Of a stretch of 64,000 nucleotides of DNA, positions 37,601 to 52,600 are shown in pieces. A program made the position numbers and the translations under genes. The stretch comes from Thereva unica (lineage: Eukaryota > Arthropoda > Insecta > Diptera > Therevidae), in NCBI GenBank assembly GCA_949987705.1, contig OX465284.1, forward strand, positions 115,551,163-115,615,162, given 5' to 3'. The notes beneath the pieces are model-generated. The model did no database searches. It had not been told where the DNA came from and saw only the letters and a list, made by a program, of their open reading frames with translations. Numbering within the stretch: position 1 is the first letter of the stretch; each line of letters starts with the position of its first letter.

Positions 37601-40600
37601 TAAGAACGCTGGAATTCACTAAATACCCTTTATAATTTGAAAATTTAGGAAATATTTGAATCAATTTTAAAGTTTTGGTTCTACACGTTTGAAAAATTTA
37701 ATACTAATCCAATCACCTCCCATTAGGTCTACCTGCTATTCCTTTGGGTATGATGGCATGTATCTCAGCTTTAACAAATTAGGTTGGGTATTTTAAAAAA
37801 AGATCGTTTCAATAGTTCGATCGTGTACTCGTATCTATTGCCATAATTTCTTTCAGTCTGCTGGCAAAACTATTTAATTTGGGTTTCTATGATTTAAGTT
37901 AAACATTATACTAACCGACTTTTAGTAGAGTAGCTTTAGTAGAGATCTAATAATGCAGTTCTTATCATGCTTACTCATAACAGTGTGGCTGGTGGGTCAA
38001 TCTAGTTGAAAAAACAATTCATCGCTTATAAATATGTTACTGGCCAAGTTGTGGAGTAAGAAAATTTCCCAATATCCATCCATCCAATGGCGCTACAGCT
38101 CAAATCGAGCCTTTTGGCCTCCTCTAGGGTATTTCTCCAAGTTTGACTGTTCCTTGGAGCAGTTTTCCAGTTCCGAATGCTGAACATTGCCTCTGCGTCA
38201 GCCCTTACAGAGTCCATCCATCTCCTCCAGTCTGCCCACTGGTCTACGAGTATTTCCCGAAATTTCTGCCACCATGAGCCGTTCTGGAATACGGTTATCG
38301 TCCATCCTGATTACATTGACGGGTAGTTTTAGCTTGTTGATTTTTATAAACGTTGAGAGTTCTGGGTCGTCAAAAATTTCATACAACTCGCAGTTGTATC
38401 TCCTTTGCCATATTCCACCCCCTCTCGTTGGGCCTTTCTTCCTTTTCATTGTTTCTTTTGTAATTGTAGACTCAAGGTAGACTGTTTAATAGACTACTTC
38501 AAGATGGTGTTCGTCAGTAGTTAAATTTCTTCCCCCCATTCCAAATTAGCTCTGGATTGTTGCATCGCCTAAATTTCCCAATATATGAACAGATAAAAAT
38601 AGACTTCGTGAAACATCCAAAACTTGTGGAAGATATCATCATATTGTTTAGCCGGCTTCAAAAAACTCCTCAGTCACCATAATCTGGCTTGGCCGACTGG
38701 TTTTATTCGATTTGACATCAATAGTTGGTTCCGATCAATGCGTGCATGAAAACCATGATACACGCGTTCGTAAGACTAATAGTTTTGATAAAACGCTTTG
38801 AGAACCCTCTTTTATTAATGACTGGTTCAGCAATAAGTAACTTTCCAATACTAGGGTATACAGAGCCAATCATTTCCTAAATTCTTTCATTTTTTACCAA
38901 TTTGGCATTTTGCGTTTACCAATTTTGTAAGATCGCCCGCTGTTCTACTCTAATCTATACAAGTTTGTGAATAGGTTTTTTCTATATGGTACCTTGGTGT
39001 ACTAAAAGTAAGCTTGGTGCAACAAGGCACCATATAGAACTCATAACTTTTTCTTGACTTGACATATTGACTCCAAACAATAATTTTGTCTCATGGCTCA
39101 GTTAGTCTCAAACTACAAAGTAGGTTCCCTGTTATAGTTATAGAACAGTGACTTCGACCAACGAATAGGGCATTGCTTTCACACTTATGCTTACAGATGA
39201 TGGCAAGAAGACTAGACACAGAATTGCTTTAAAAACATAGGACCATCAAGAAAGAATATTATCTAGGTGGTAAAAATGGAGAGTTGAAGGATCATTCTTC
39301 TGCGGAAAATCGAACCTCAAGAGACTGGCAAACGCGTTAAAACCTTATTAGTAAAGTACGACAAAAATATAATAATTCTAACGTTGCATTTTACTAGGTT
39401 ACAACTAGCTCTATACTAACTCATATTGTTTTGAGTATTTTTTTAAGTTTTTTTTGAGTATTTTTTTGAGTATTTTTTTGAACAAAACTAATTAAGTGTT
39501 TTCAGGAGGAATATTGAGCATCCCTACAGATACAAGGATATAAAACGCATTTACAAATATATTTTTAGAGCTCCTTTTAGATTAATTATGTTAACTTTGC
39601 TGATAAACACTTTTTGTTGCTATAATAATATGAAATATTTTTACTCATCAATATTATATTTTCAGATAAAAAAGCTTTTATTATATTTACATCCTGGTAT
39701 ACATACAAAATTTATTTAATTAATATTTTTTGCAATATATATGTATATATAATTTATCTATGTATGTATTTGCAACAAAATTGAATAGCTTCATTACACA
39801 AATTAATATACACTTAAAAATTTGTTTTGGTAAATATATAATACAATATATATGTACTCGTATCTGCATGTATTTGCGTACTAAAAATCGATATAAAAAT
39901 TCATAATTATTGCACGTTTTTTTGGAAATATTTGGAATATTCTCTTCAATCAGTAAATACCCAGCCGCAAAAATAAGGATACGTAATGGCCAGTTAAACA
40001 CAGTTTATATAACCTGTATAAGAAGGACGGTATAATTTTTTATTTATTATAATTAAATATTTATTATATATATTAATATTAAATAAGCGCATGAGTGAAT
40101 TTAAAAATACAAAACATTTTTTTCTCCCCCCCCAATAATTATGAAGTTCTTCCATATATATATTATATGCTTTTTCGTACACAGATAAATGCCTTTTTTG
40201 GGCTTTTAAAGTAATTTAAACTTTTTTTTTTTTTGTATAAATTAGAAACACTACTGTATATGTATATGTGTGTGTGTAGTTAGAAATTTATTTAAGTATG
40301 TGAAATTGAATTTAAATGCCTATTGGATATTTGATTAAAATTTTAATTAAATTAAAAAAAAAATACAACAACTACTACTACTAAAAAAAATAATATAAAT
40401 AATAATAACCGATATGAAAACAAAATACCTCATTCCGAGAAGAATATAAACCAAGATAAAAAATATAGATAAAAATATATTTATTATATATATATACATA
40501 CTTGTACAAAGGCGATATATGAAAAGAACAAAAAAAGTGAAAGAAATTTTTTTAATCAGTGATCAGTAAAAGGCTTTTTCTGTAAACAAATAAAAAAAGA

Positions 40601-43600
40601 AAATAGAAAAACAAAACAAAAAAGATGATGAATGATAATAATAATAATTCAAAAAATCAAGAAGATATTCTAAAAAGAAACAACAACAAAAAAATATATA
40701 TAATACAAAATGAAACAAATGCCAGTGGTGCTTTAAGCTATCTTTAATTTATTGATCTGTTTTTGTATATTTTTTCACATAAACGTATTTGTGGTAAGAT
40801 ACTTTCTTCTAAATTTAATTTTTAAAAAACCTTTCTCTGATTTAAATATTTTCTATGTTCAATATTTTTTTTCAATTGCCAAATGAAAAAAATTAAAAGA
40901 TAATAACAAAAATATTTTGCCAGAGGAATTTTATATACAAAAACTACTTTTGATACGTATCTGGTGAAAATTTATTGTTGACAATGATTTTTTTTTATAA
41001 ATTATATTCCAGTAAACAACTTAAACTATACCAAAAAACCAACAACAAACACAGCAAGGAACGAGGTTAAGCCTATTTTGGGGAAAGGAAAGGAACGACT
41101 TTCTCATATAAAAGGCCCTAATATACCAAATTTTAAAGAACTCAGCCCTATCATACCTTCATTTTAAGAAATATTCTTTACCCATTTCATAACATGTTAT
41201 ATCATCAAACATACATAGGTATCATTCCAGCGTATTTAGTCTACAATCAACTGCGTGATTATTTTTAAACTTCTTTACAAAAAAGGGGAATTGGAATGGA
41301 TCATTTAAGCGATCAATGGAACGATCGAAGTTTTTCCCAACTTGCTACTCCGTAGTTCTGCTGAGAGTTGATCACAATTTCGATAAAAATTACAAAGTTA
41401 AGAGAAGCAAAAAAAATCCAAAAATGACCACACTTGGTGATCAAGAAAGACTAAGCAAGATCAGACGGAATTTTCTACTTAAATTCGCTTAATTTTTCAA
41501 TAGCCTTTACCTGGTGAAAATTTTTCAAATACTCATCTTCTTTATCTATCCTGAGGTGCCCTATACAAGGGGTCACCAATACTCTCCATCTTACATCATT
41601 ATTTTATTTTTAAGGTCTTGCTAAAGATCGTCTTGGCATCTTAGTATTAGTTTTCTTCTCTTTCTATTTCCAATTGGTTTACTTCAAAATTCATCTTTTA
41701 TGATTCTTTTCTGGCTTTATCGCTCCTGGTGATCTTGCTATCTTATTGGGTCTTGTTACACGAGAGTATTGACATGCTGTCGACAACTATTCTTATATAA
41801 GAAAGAAACAAGATAATAAACAGATAAGAAGGAATCGTTGTTCTTGCAGATATCACTAAATAACGAGGTGAAAACCTGTTTGCGACCAACTTCTGATGTA
41901 TTCTTGTGCTTCGCTCATTATTTGGAGATTTGATTTAAACTTTGTGCCATCTGCTAATTCTTCTTCTATCGGTTTCTCTTCAGTCACTTTTGCATCTGTG
42001 TATCATCTTTTCGAAGCTTACTAATTGTTGCTTCTCAGTTGGGTTCAGGCCGTGATACCAAATGTAACAACCGATCTTACGAAGAACTGGTTTATGCGGT
42101 GCTTTCATGAACTTCAGTTTCTCTTGATTGCGGTTCGTTGCTTCTTCTTGTAGATTTATCAAAGGTATTTCTCCATAGAATAACTAATCTTTGGGTTAAT
42201 TTTTTAAGCAGATCTGATTTTCTGAGGATTAAACCAACAATTCAAAAGCACAGTTAAATATGGTAAAGTATAAATAGTAATCTAACAGTTAGCAAAGGTT
42301 TGCAATAATTATCAAATTCATACCATAACACTTCTCTACTAGTGGAATTATATGCTTAGCTTAGCTTAGCTTGGCTTAGCTTAGCTTAGTGGAATCATAA
42401 GACTGAGCTTAGCAATCATCCTTTGCACTACTAGAACGTCATGGTGCAATGTCTAGAAGTAAGCTTAGATTGAAGAACTCTTAGAATATATTGTAGGCCG
42501 AAAGCGAAATGACTCCTAGCGTGTTAAAGGAGAAAACGATAAAGCTTTCGTTTGTATACACTTATATATTGTAAAAAATGTATGGAAATACGGAATACAG
42601 AAGATTTCTCCACATCTGAGCTGTTCTATCTATTAATGAAGTTTTAGACGGCAATGGACGTGAAAAAGAAGTTTCCAATATATGAAAGTAAGCTGAGCAG
42701 TCTAATTTTGTCTTTCAGGAAAAACCGGAGAGAAAAGAGAATTTTTATATCAATGGAACAATCTTTGTGGTAATGTCAATAGATAGACAGAGAAGCAAAT
42801 AGCACCACTACCATTGAGTTTTTATGGGACAGTTTAAAACCATGTCCGGCCGAGCTAGGGGGGGGGTGAAGCCTCAGCCTAGATAAACGAGTTATATTCA
42901 AGGCAGATAATAATGTAGAACTTGAAAAGCTGAACGCCTAGTATTTTAAAAAACGGATCAACAGTGCGATTCTTCTATAGGGTAGCACTCAGTTCTGTCA
43001 TATTTTTGGTAAATACGAGTTAAGGCCTGCAGACGTCGTTTCGTTTGGTATTTCCTCTTGGTCCTATCCTTATAAAATTTAAAGATATAATAGCTCAAGG
43101 GGTTAATTTATCTGAAGCTTTTTTTTAAACTCATTATGTATATCATCTTCACCTGGTCATTTGTTCTCAACTTTCTCTCTCCTTCTCTCTATTCAAAGCT
43201 CATTTACTCTTTTTGATATTTTTTAGACTGATTCCAAAGTTGTGTAGACTCCATCGGAGCACAGTTTCAATTCAGTTATCTTTCCATATTTTGTCTAAAT
43301 TATTGTAGCCAATTTTAAATACCGGGTGGTTATTTCAATGGTTGAATCTACTGCATTTCAATGGTAGAATCTACTGCATTTTCATAAAATTGTTGCATAA
43401 AAAAATTATTTTTAATTATTCCCTGATAAAATCTGATCTCTTATACAATAACACGCCTTGACAAAGGTTGAGTCATCGAATAAAAGAAGAAAACTCATCT
43501 TTAATCTTTATTGCCCAACATTTACAAATCTTAATTTATTTTTATAACGATTGTTAAATTTCAAAAATACTGCATAAAATACATATATTCACTGTCGGGT

Positions 43601-46600
43601 CATTCTATAACAAATCAACTAATTTTTAAACAATTTTGGATCTCATGGACTTCAAATCACCTCATTTTTTATATTTGTTCTTCTGGTGGAAACTAAAAAT
43701 AAGCCAAATTTTCAGATTTTTTGGACTTCTAATTTTTTAGTTATAAATTTTCAGAGCATCGAACTCTAGTTCAAAAACTATTTGACATAGAAAGCTGAGG
43801 TGTGCCAATTTCTTCTGTTTTCATAAGGCTTTATACAACATAATGTAATTAGTAAGAACCTTGTCTGGCATTTTGAAAAATTTATTTTTGAAATATCTCA
43901 AAATAGTAAAAGTTTAGGAAGAAATTGGTGAAACATTTAGCTTTGTATTTTAATCCACTTAAATTCTTTATAAAGAGACAAGTTCTGTAACTAGATATAG
44001 TGATTTTTTGTGATTGGGGAGGGGAGCCTCCAATTATATTTTCCCCCGGGCCCCCAGGAAGCACTGTGCGCCCCTGCAGGACTCGAGTTTTTGTATCTGA
44101 TTCGACAATCTACCTTTGGTGCTTTGAACAATTTGCATTGCCTTTCTAGACTTTTTAAAAATCAATGTTAATAATGATAAAAAAGATCATAAATATAATT
44201 TTTAAAACCATAAGAACTCGTAGTTCATAAGAACTCTATCGTATACAGAAACACTCCCTGTTGCTGTTATAACAGTTGTTGGTGGTGATTGCAAATACCT
44301 GAAATCACTATTTAAAACTTATATTATCCATTGTTTTCAATCAATAATAGCCATATTTCGAGTAGGCTACGTGATCATACCTTACTCCAGCATTTAACTC
44401 CATGGTTGCTTCTTCCATTTACAATTGGAACATGTTGTTTAGCATTTAGTTGTTGGAATACACTACTTCTTCTATTTCTAACGCTGCATATTAGTTTCCA
44501 ATTTCAATTGAGAATGGCCGAATCCTTTTACAATACGTATTTAACGATCTTTCAGCAATCCCATCAGATCAACTCCTCTTGGTTCAATTGTAGGCAGAAT
44601 CCAGATCTTTAGACTTATTATATAATGTTTGGCTTAAACAACAAAATAGTAGATTGTCATTCCACGACCATAAATTGTTGGATTTTGCTGTGGTGTAGCA
44701 TATAGAGCCGTTAAGAATAATTTTCGGGTAAAACTAAGCAAACTCTATCGATCATTTCCAACAATCAGTTTGAGAACGGGTAACAATGTACATAAATGAT
44801 CGTACCTCTTTAGTTCTTGATGACTAAATGTGCAATTCTTTGTTGAAAACTCAGTTCATACTATTTCTGCTAATGTTCATTTTTTTAAAACAATAACATC
44901 GATTTTCTTGACTATCGACACCGCAGTTACTTTTCAAAGGAATTTACTGAAGAACTATGAAATAATATTTACTAGAAAAGCGAGCCTTGATAAGCAAATA
45001 TTTCCATTGATAAGTAGGTATGGCGCCGGTTGAGCATGGGAACGAAACTTTCAAGAGGATGATTGAGACCAATCAATCGTATGCAAACTTCATTTCAGTT
45101 CGTAAAAAGACTTTTTTTCTTGCTTTAAGGCCACTCTTTTCTTTTTTAAATTGCTGGGCTAATATATAAACTCTACATGCAACGATGTCTACTTTGATTT
45201 CAAAGAATTTTTGTTTTCAGGTCTATTATACAAATTACTTCTTATACTATAACAAAACTGGCAGTTATCATTGCGGTTTTTTTTTTATATTCTTAACAAA
45301 AACTTCTACGTCACTAATATCAAATTAAAGAATCTATATTCAATTTTCATTTTTAATTTACATAATATTTAAAAAATATCTTTTTCACTATTTTTTTGTT
45401 TTCGTTTTTAAACACACTTTCGCATACTTATATTTCTGTGTCATATAATATTGTCATGATTGTGTCTTGAATCAATGTTTTTTAAAAGCTTGAACTAACC
45501 AAAAAACCACATTCTTCTGGCAAAATATATACAAAAAAAAAGAAATTTTCTTGCTTCCACACAAAAATGTCAATGAATTACTGTATTATCCTCCAAATCC
45601 TCTTAAATATATCTAATGTGTACATAAAAGCAAAAAAAATTACTTAAAATCTCAAAAGCCTTTTAACACAAACTCATCTAAGAAAATTTCTGTAAATTTT
45701 TATAAAACCAAAAATCGATTAGACGGAAGACGACGCGGTTGAAGTACGATCCACCATATACGAAGAAGCCAATTGCGAAAGCGTACGGAGGAGCCGGCAC
45801 CACTGCCAATCACCATTCGGTCGAGGAGGTCTCGCTAGACGGTTCCAGCAAGTTGATGGCCTACGGGAATCAGACAGGATTCAGGTAATTAAAAAATCTC
45901 ATTGCACCTCTCGCAAATGATATTCTTTATTTACGAAAAATTGTTGCTATAAACTTTGGTTATGACACGGTATCAACTATATGCGTATGCGCCAATATAT
46001 ATGTATGTGTGCGATTTAGGGATTCATTTCCCCCATAACATATTTTCGAAAAGCACATACATACATACATACAATATTAAAATTTATTGTGAAATAAATT
46101 TGTTGGCACATTTTACACACACTTTAATCGAAATTCGATTGAGAGCCAACCAAATGCGATTCGATACCGGAAATTAACGTTTACGTGGATTATGAGCTTA
46201 ATTGCATCTCATACAAAGTAAATATTCTGTGTTAAGTCGAGAGCTATACCTTCTCACGCATAATATAAACGCCATACATAAACAATTTTATTATCATCTA
46301 CAAAAAAAAAAATTTGAAACGTTTTTGAACCACATACATATAGTAATCGGAAATTGTGAGATGTGTGTGTTAATTAAATTTATTAATTAATTTATAATTT
46401 CTCGTTTTCATTAGAAAACTGAATTTGAATTTGGAATAAATAACAATAAAAAAACGTATAGAAGTCATCTTGTTTTGTAAGTAAATGTCCAAACATGTTG
46501 TTCTCATTAAACTGTATATAAATAAAAGGCGCTAAGGCCTTTTTAGATATTTAGAAATTTGCGTAGTATTATTTGTGTTTCAGATTTCATGTTAAGGTAA

Positions 46601-49600
46601 ATGCCTTGTTAAAGAAGTATAGCGTATGACTTTAAAATATCATCGCATATAATAATACACTACTAACTTGTTTGAGGCGTTCGAATCTTTTTATTAAATT
46701 CACTAAACCTGTGCGAAAAAGACATTGATGATGACCACAAGCAGTAAAATCATTCCAACGATATTATTTTCACCATTTTTATTCTTACACTACATATATC
46801 GATGCGCTTAGCCTGAAGCAGCATTCTTCTGGCTGAACTAAATCAAAACAGCTTGAGTAGGTATTGCGACACTTGGGCCTGAGAACTAGGTCAATAGGGC
46901 GGGCAGGGGCAAGGCAGTGGACAGATTAATAGGTGATAATGACATGTAATTATCACCTATTACTCTGCCATCTTTCATGCTTCCTGCCGCGCCTTATTGA
47001 CCTAGTTCTCAGTCCCAAGTATCGTAATACCTACTAACTTGTTTGGTGCCATTTAACCAAGCCACTATTCCTCTACACAATTTATTAATTTGAGGAATAA
47101 GAAGTAACCAGATGGGACCAAAATTAGATTGGTAAGCTAAGATTGAAATAAGATCAGCAAAAGCCCTCAAAATATCTCAGAGAATGCTTTTGCATCCACG
47201 TTGCTTAAAGCTTTAATACTCGCAAGCGATCTTTCAAAATTGCCAGGTCCGGATTTATAAGAGAAGTTCAAACTTCTGGCTATTGCCATCCAATGTCGTT
47301 GCAACTCAAATTCGTCCTTGGTCTCTTCTAGGACATTTCTCTACGCGTCAGTAGTCACAGAGTCTATCCCGTTGCCGTTGGGTCCGCTCTGTCCTAGGCA
47401 TACCTTGATGATTCGTAATCGGTGGGTTTTTACCATAGTAGATTGCCAGCCTACCACTCAATCTGGAGAATCAATACGGGTACGGCTTGAAGCGGGAAAT
47501 GGTGGAGGTAGCGTGGCTGCAGATGTAATATCCTATTATCAGATCGCCTTTATCAGGACTTATCTCTTTGATGTACCAGTGCCACCAAAGTATGCTGCGG
47601 CTATTACTACCAATTGATCTGATTTGGTCTCTCGCTATATGAGTTATAGAAATTCGTCGAGCCCGTCCAAAACTTCAAAAGCTAGCATATCTTCACTTGC
47701 TGCGTTTGCGAATCTTCCTGAGCTCTGAAAATTTGCCTGTTCTTTCTTTCGATAAGTACTCTCCCTGCGATGTATGACTGGTGTTCAGCGTTTTCTGGTT
47801 AAAATTAGTGTGCACCAATTCGGATGTTCAAATGACATCTCGTCGGTTTGGGTCGTTCTTCACTTCATTTTCGATCTAATACCTCGACCACACCATCATA
47901 CTGAGCACAATTCACTATCGTCTATGAAGACAAATTTACTCTTGTTAGTCGTACTCAATACCGCGAATATACATAACCTCTTTTATAAGCTATAATAAGC
48001 TTCACATTGTTCAATTCTTTCATTCCTATTGCATTGAAATCTACCTTCCACCATGATATTATTAACAAAGGCATATTTCAAAAATCACATCTCGCCTTGC
48101 ATTTTATCAGGATGCAGATCGGGGTCCTATGAGGCTAACTCTTATGTGGGTCCCAAGAGGATTGCTCTACATTTTAAAATTTCGGCGTAGATGTGTGAGT
48201 AATAACTTCGCCGGGGTCGAAAACCTTATATTTTTAAACGTGAGTGTCATTTTCCCAATCGGTCTCCCAGCTAAGTACCAATCATGTCCAATGCTGCTTG
48301 ACCGCGACAATCGAACGAGAGCCTGAGTAAATCTAAAGTTCAAGGGTACCGCTTTAAAGCTTTTTAAAAAGCTGTTCGAATATGTAAGGCAGATCTTGGG
48401 ATTGCTTCATTTCATTTGTAATTGAATTTGCCTCATAGGACTCTTTTGGGAAACTGATATGGCATACCTCAGCTCAGAATCTCTGATTTCTTTGGTGTGG
48501 TGTTCATGGGGAATATAAGGAGAAAGCCCTCTTTCGACATGCTCCTAATTTGTCATAAGAGTCCCATAAGCTGCATGAGGGATGTCTCCTTTAAATACTA
48601 GTCGAGATTTTGAGAGGAGTTAATGAGCTTCTGTAGGCATATATTGAGCTCTCAACACACCAAAACGATAAATCTATTTTTTTGTTTCATTTACTAGCTT
48701 TCTTGTACCAAAGTAAACAAAATTAGAAATAATGTAGTTTTTAGAATGCATTACCAAAGTTCGATCTGATCGCTCTTAACGTATAGGCTAGTCTTAAAAC
48801 CATCGAAAAACGCACCGCACGCACGGATGCTGCTCGAATGTGGCTTTGTAATGTTTTGGCCCTTTTCCGACGAAGAGCTTCCTTGAGATGATTGACACAT
48901 TGGAATTGAAACCTTGCTGTTTAAAATAGCCCAGACAAAGAAGTCCATCGTATTGGCATTCGGACAGGGGCGGAGCTTTCATAGGTGCTAATGGTGCACT
49001 TGCACCGGGCACAATTGGGCGAGAGCGCAATTTCAGAAAATCTTTAAAACAATTTAAAGTGTTCCTGGGACTTTATTTTCGTCTATCACAAGAATTGTGT
49101 GTTTTTCTATTTTCCTTCAATGCGATCAAAAAATATAGAGCTGATGAGGCGCAATATAGCATATTGCACCGGGCACAAAAATCCTAATCGCCTGCCCTCG
49201 GAGAATTTGCCAACCATTGTATCCGAGAAATTAAGTATAGAACTTTGTTTTGTAGCCACTTTTGGTTGGCGCGCACGTTATGAAAGGTGCTGAGTCTTGG
49301 TGGAAAGTCCACTGCCTTTGCCCGAAATGTTTGTGTACCCAAGGCTTCAATACTGTCTCTAATACTGTTCATGTTATGTGGGGACGATAATTTATGATGA
49401 GAACACAGTCCAAAAATACCTCTCGCCACACTGTAAGAAAATGGGAGGTAAAAATGTAAAGCCATCTCTGGTTGAATATCGAATCCATGATCTCAAGAAT
49501 GACGGATAAGACGATTTAACTCAAACATACCGAGGCAACGAAAATTGAACTGGTAAATTTGTTTCCTCTGAAAAATTTCCTCTTAAGAGTTAAAAAGTGT

Positions 49601-52600
49601 GATTTCTAAATGCACCATACGAGTATGCGACTTTTTGATGCACTTACCAAACACTAGCATAACTGAGTGAATTTTATCAATAACTCACAGATATTTATTA
49701 AATCTATAAAGACTCAATAAAAATAAAATAAAATTATTCCTTTTACGGAATAAATTATTTGATTCTGTTGCGAGTGCAACGAATTGTAGCATAATTTGTC
49801 ACATGACACATGTTCTCTCATTAAAATTCGCTGCACGTTACTAATTATTGGGATTAAGGGAAAATGTTCGGAATAATTTTTTTAATTCCACATGATGATT
49901 CTCTTAAGTCTGCATTTTCGACCTATTGCCACATGATATCCATGGTAATACATAATTTAATTTGGCTTGGTAACCAAATGTAATGCTTGGTGGTAAACTA
50001 TAGATGAGTCAAATTCCAATACAGAAAATGGAAGGCAATATCGCCGAGCCACATGGTTTTTCGTAGCCAGTTCTTTATCACAGTTCTAACAACAGTAAAG
50101 AGGGTTAATTCTTGATACATATTGGGTAGGAGCTACTAGTCTTAACTAGCCTGAGCCAACGAACGAGTTATATCCTACAAAAAAAGCTAAATTGAATAAT
50201 TGTCTTTTGGAAACTACAATGAAAACTCCCTCTATTGTTTCGGAAAAAGGACCCGAATATGCATTCCCAACTCCCCTATCTGAATAAAATGTACTCTATT
50301 CCCTAAGAAAACAAAACAACCCCCACACCGCCCCTCGATTCAAGCAAACCACTATAAATTTCGAAAGCGAATTTTTCGTTAAGTGCATAATTTAAATTTT
50401 CGCTGGATTTTCGCAAACCGCACACAAGAATTGAAATGACAGGCAGCTGCATTAATTAATGCATGCGAATTCATATTTTACGTGCTGGCATGCATCCGAG
50501 GCAGATTTAAGCCATATTGAAATTGAAAATCTGTCAGTGCACAAACAATGCACATTCCGCCCCGGCATAAAACATATCGCGGAGTCCTTTCTTCGCGCGC
50601 CTCCATCGGTGCGCTTAAGCGCGGATAATGCGTTTTTGAAATGCAGTTTGCAAACCTCTTCATCTGCAGCTATGCCAGATTGCGCGCCACTGCCGATGCA
50701 TAATAGAGATTGGGGGCGGAATTTGGGGCAGTCAGGCAGGATGTCCAATATCCTTAACAAAATACAGGAAAATTAACAATTTAATCGACTTACTCACATA
50801 AATATTAAATATGTCCACTACTCATTTCGTGGGATCTTTTCAACGAACTGATTTCGGGTATCCATCACAAGTTTCACATTTACTACCGAAAAATAGTCTT
50901 CAAAAAAAATCATTGAGGAAATAATTAATTAAAAATCCCAGTTTTAATCCATTGCAATCGACAATAATACCACCAAAAAGAACAAGTGGGGAACAAAATT
51001 GTTGTTAAATTGCAATTTATTAAAAAGTGAAATATCAAAAAATATTTCATGACGTTTCGTTCATATTAAAAATTATTAATCGCATATTTAACGTCAGGTG
51101 GAAATCCTCAGAGACATTGTATTCGGTATGCCATAAATATTTTCATTAATTATTTATTTGTCCGTTCGTAAAGGTTATCATTATTGAAAATCAGAATTGT
51201 AAAAGTAATTAATATTTTATATTTTATCGACGATAATTGGAGTGTGTGCGATAAGGGGTCGTAAGGACTTTTTGCTACATATATGAAATTGAAAAGAAAA
51301 TTCTTTATCAAGCTCAATTTGCTTCCGTGAAATAGTTGGATTTTTTATGCCCATCATAATACAATTGGAGCTCTTCAGAGAGATAAAATTATTTACCTTG
51401 AGGCTATCGCTAAAGTAATGTGTTATATGGGTCATCCCATAAATAGCCCGGTTTTTTATACTTCATTTATTTCAAAAATTAAGATAATCTAAAATGTATT
51501 CTTTAACGTTTTCCATTTCTCTCGTCAAGTTTGAACTCCCCTCTTCCAAAATACCCTTCTAATACCATTCTGATAAGTTCTATTGAACCATATGGCTTTT
51601 CCATTCAGATGATCTTATAGACTGCGGAACAAGTGATACTCCGATGATGCAATGTCCGGTGAAGATAGTCCATTTTTTCCAGTGCTAGATCAAGCCACCC
51701 AAGTTGCTCGCAGTAAACCTCTCGGGTTATCGTCTGGTTTGGGTTAAAACGTTAGTGGATTAAGCCCTACATAGCCCGACGATGGCTTGGTTTAGCCTGG
51801 GATTCCGGTATGTTTTCTTTATCTATACACTTTTCATCGCCAGTCACAATCCGGTGCAAAAAGAGGCTCTTTTCTGAAACGTGATAACAAGGAAGGGCAC
51901 ACATTCACTCTTTGCGCGCGATTAGTCTCCGAAAGTTGTTAAATAACCCATTGAGCCAGTTTGCTGTTTTTCTCAATGGTATGAAGATGTTGATGAACAA
52001 TTGAATGACCAAATTCAAGTTTCTCTGCTAGTTCACCATGGTTGCAATGGGCTCGTTCTAGTTCATAACTCCGAAACGCCGTTTTCCTCTTCTGTACAGT
52101 ACATCAAGATTTCGGGCACTTTAGTTTGCATATGTGCCGTTATTGAACTCGTGAAGTAAACAATGGCGAATATGCTCTTTTGTCGGTTGCATTTCTTCGT
52201 TAAAAAAAAGTGCAACTGTAACTATGCACTAACAATAAGAACAAGGTAAAATTTCAACCTTGTAACAAGTATAACCCCCAGCCCTGCTACAAACCAGTTT
52301 TCTTTCTTTTGGTGAGGTATTGGGTCCACAAATATCACGACCATTGGATTGGTCGATTGTATTACACCCTTATACCTTGAACAGGGTCAGCAATCTTCCC
52401 AATAGCTTGTCGCTTGAACTTGAATGTTAGAGCAGGCTCTCGTCGAATAACTAGACAGATGTCCTATGTATAGTGGACAACAAGCTTTGGCTTCTGCAAT
52501 TGAACAGAAGATGGCTTTCTTTCTTTTCGTACTTTAAAACGACAGCTCAAGAAAGGCCAGGTGATTGCTGCAATGAGAGAAAAGAAAAAGAAGGAGTAGT

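Noticed and set aside
44063..44080. A further hAT element
   Set aside because: Only one end-like sequence is visible; no partner end or target duplication was found.
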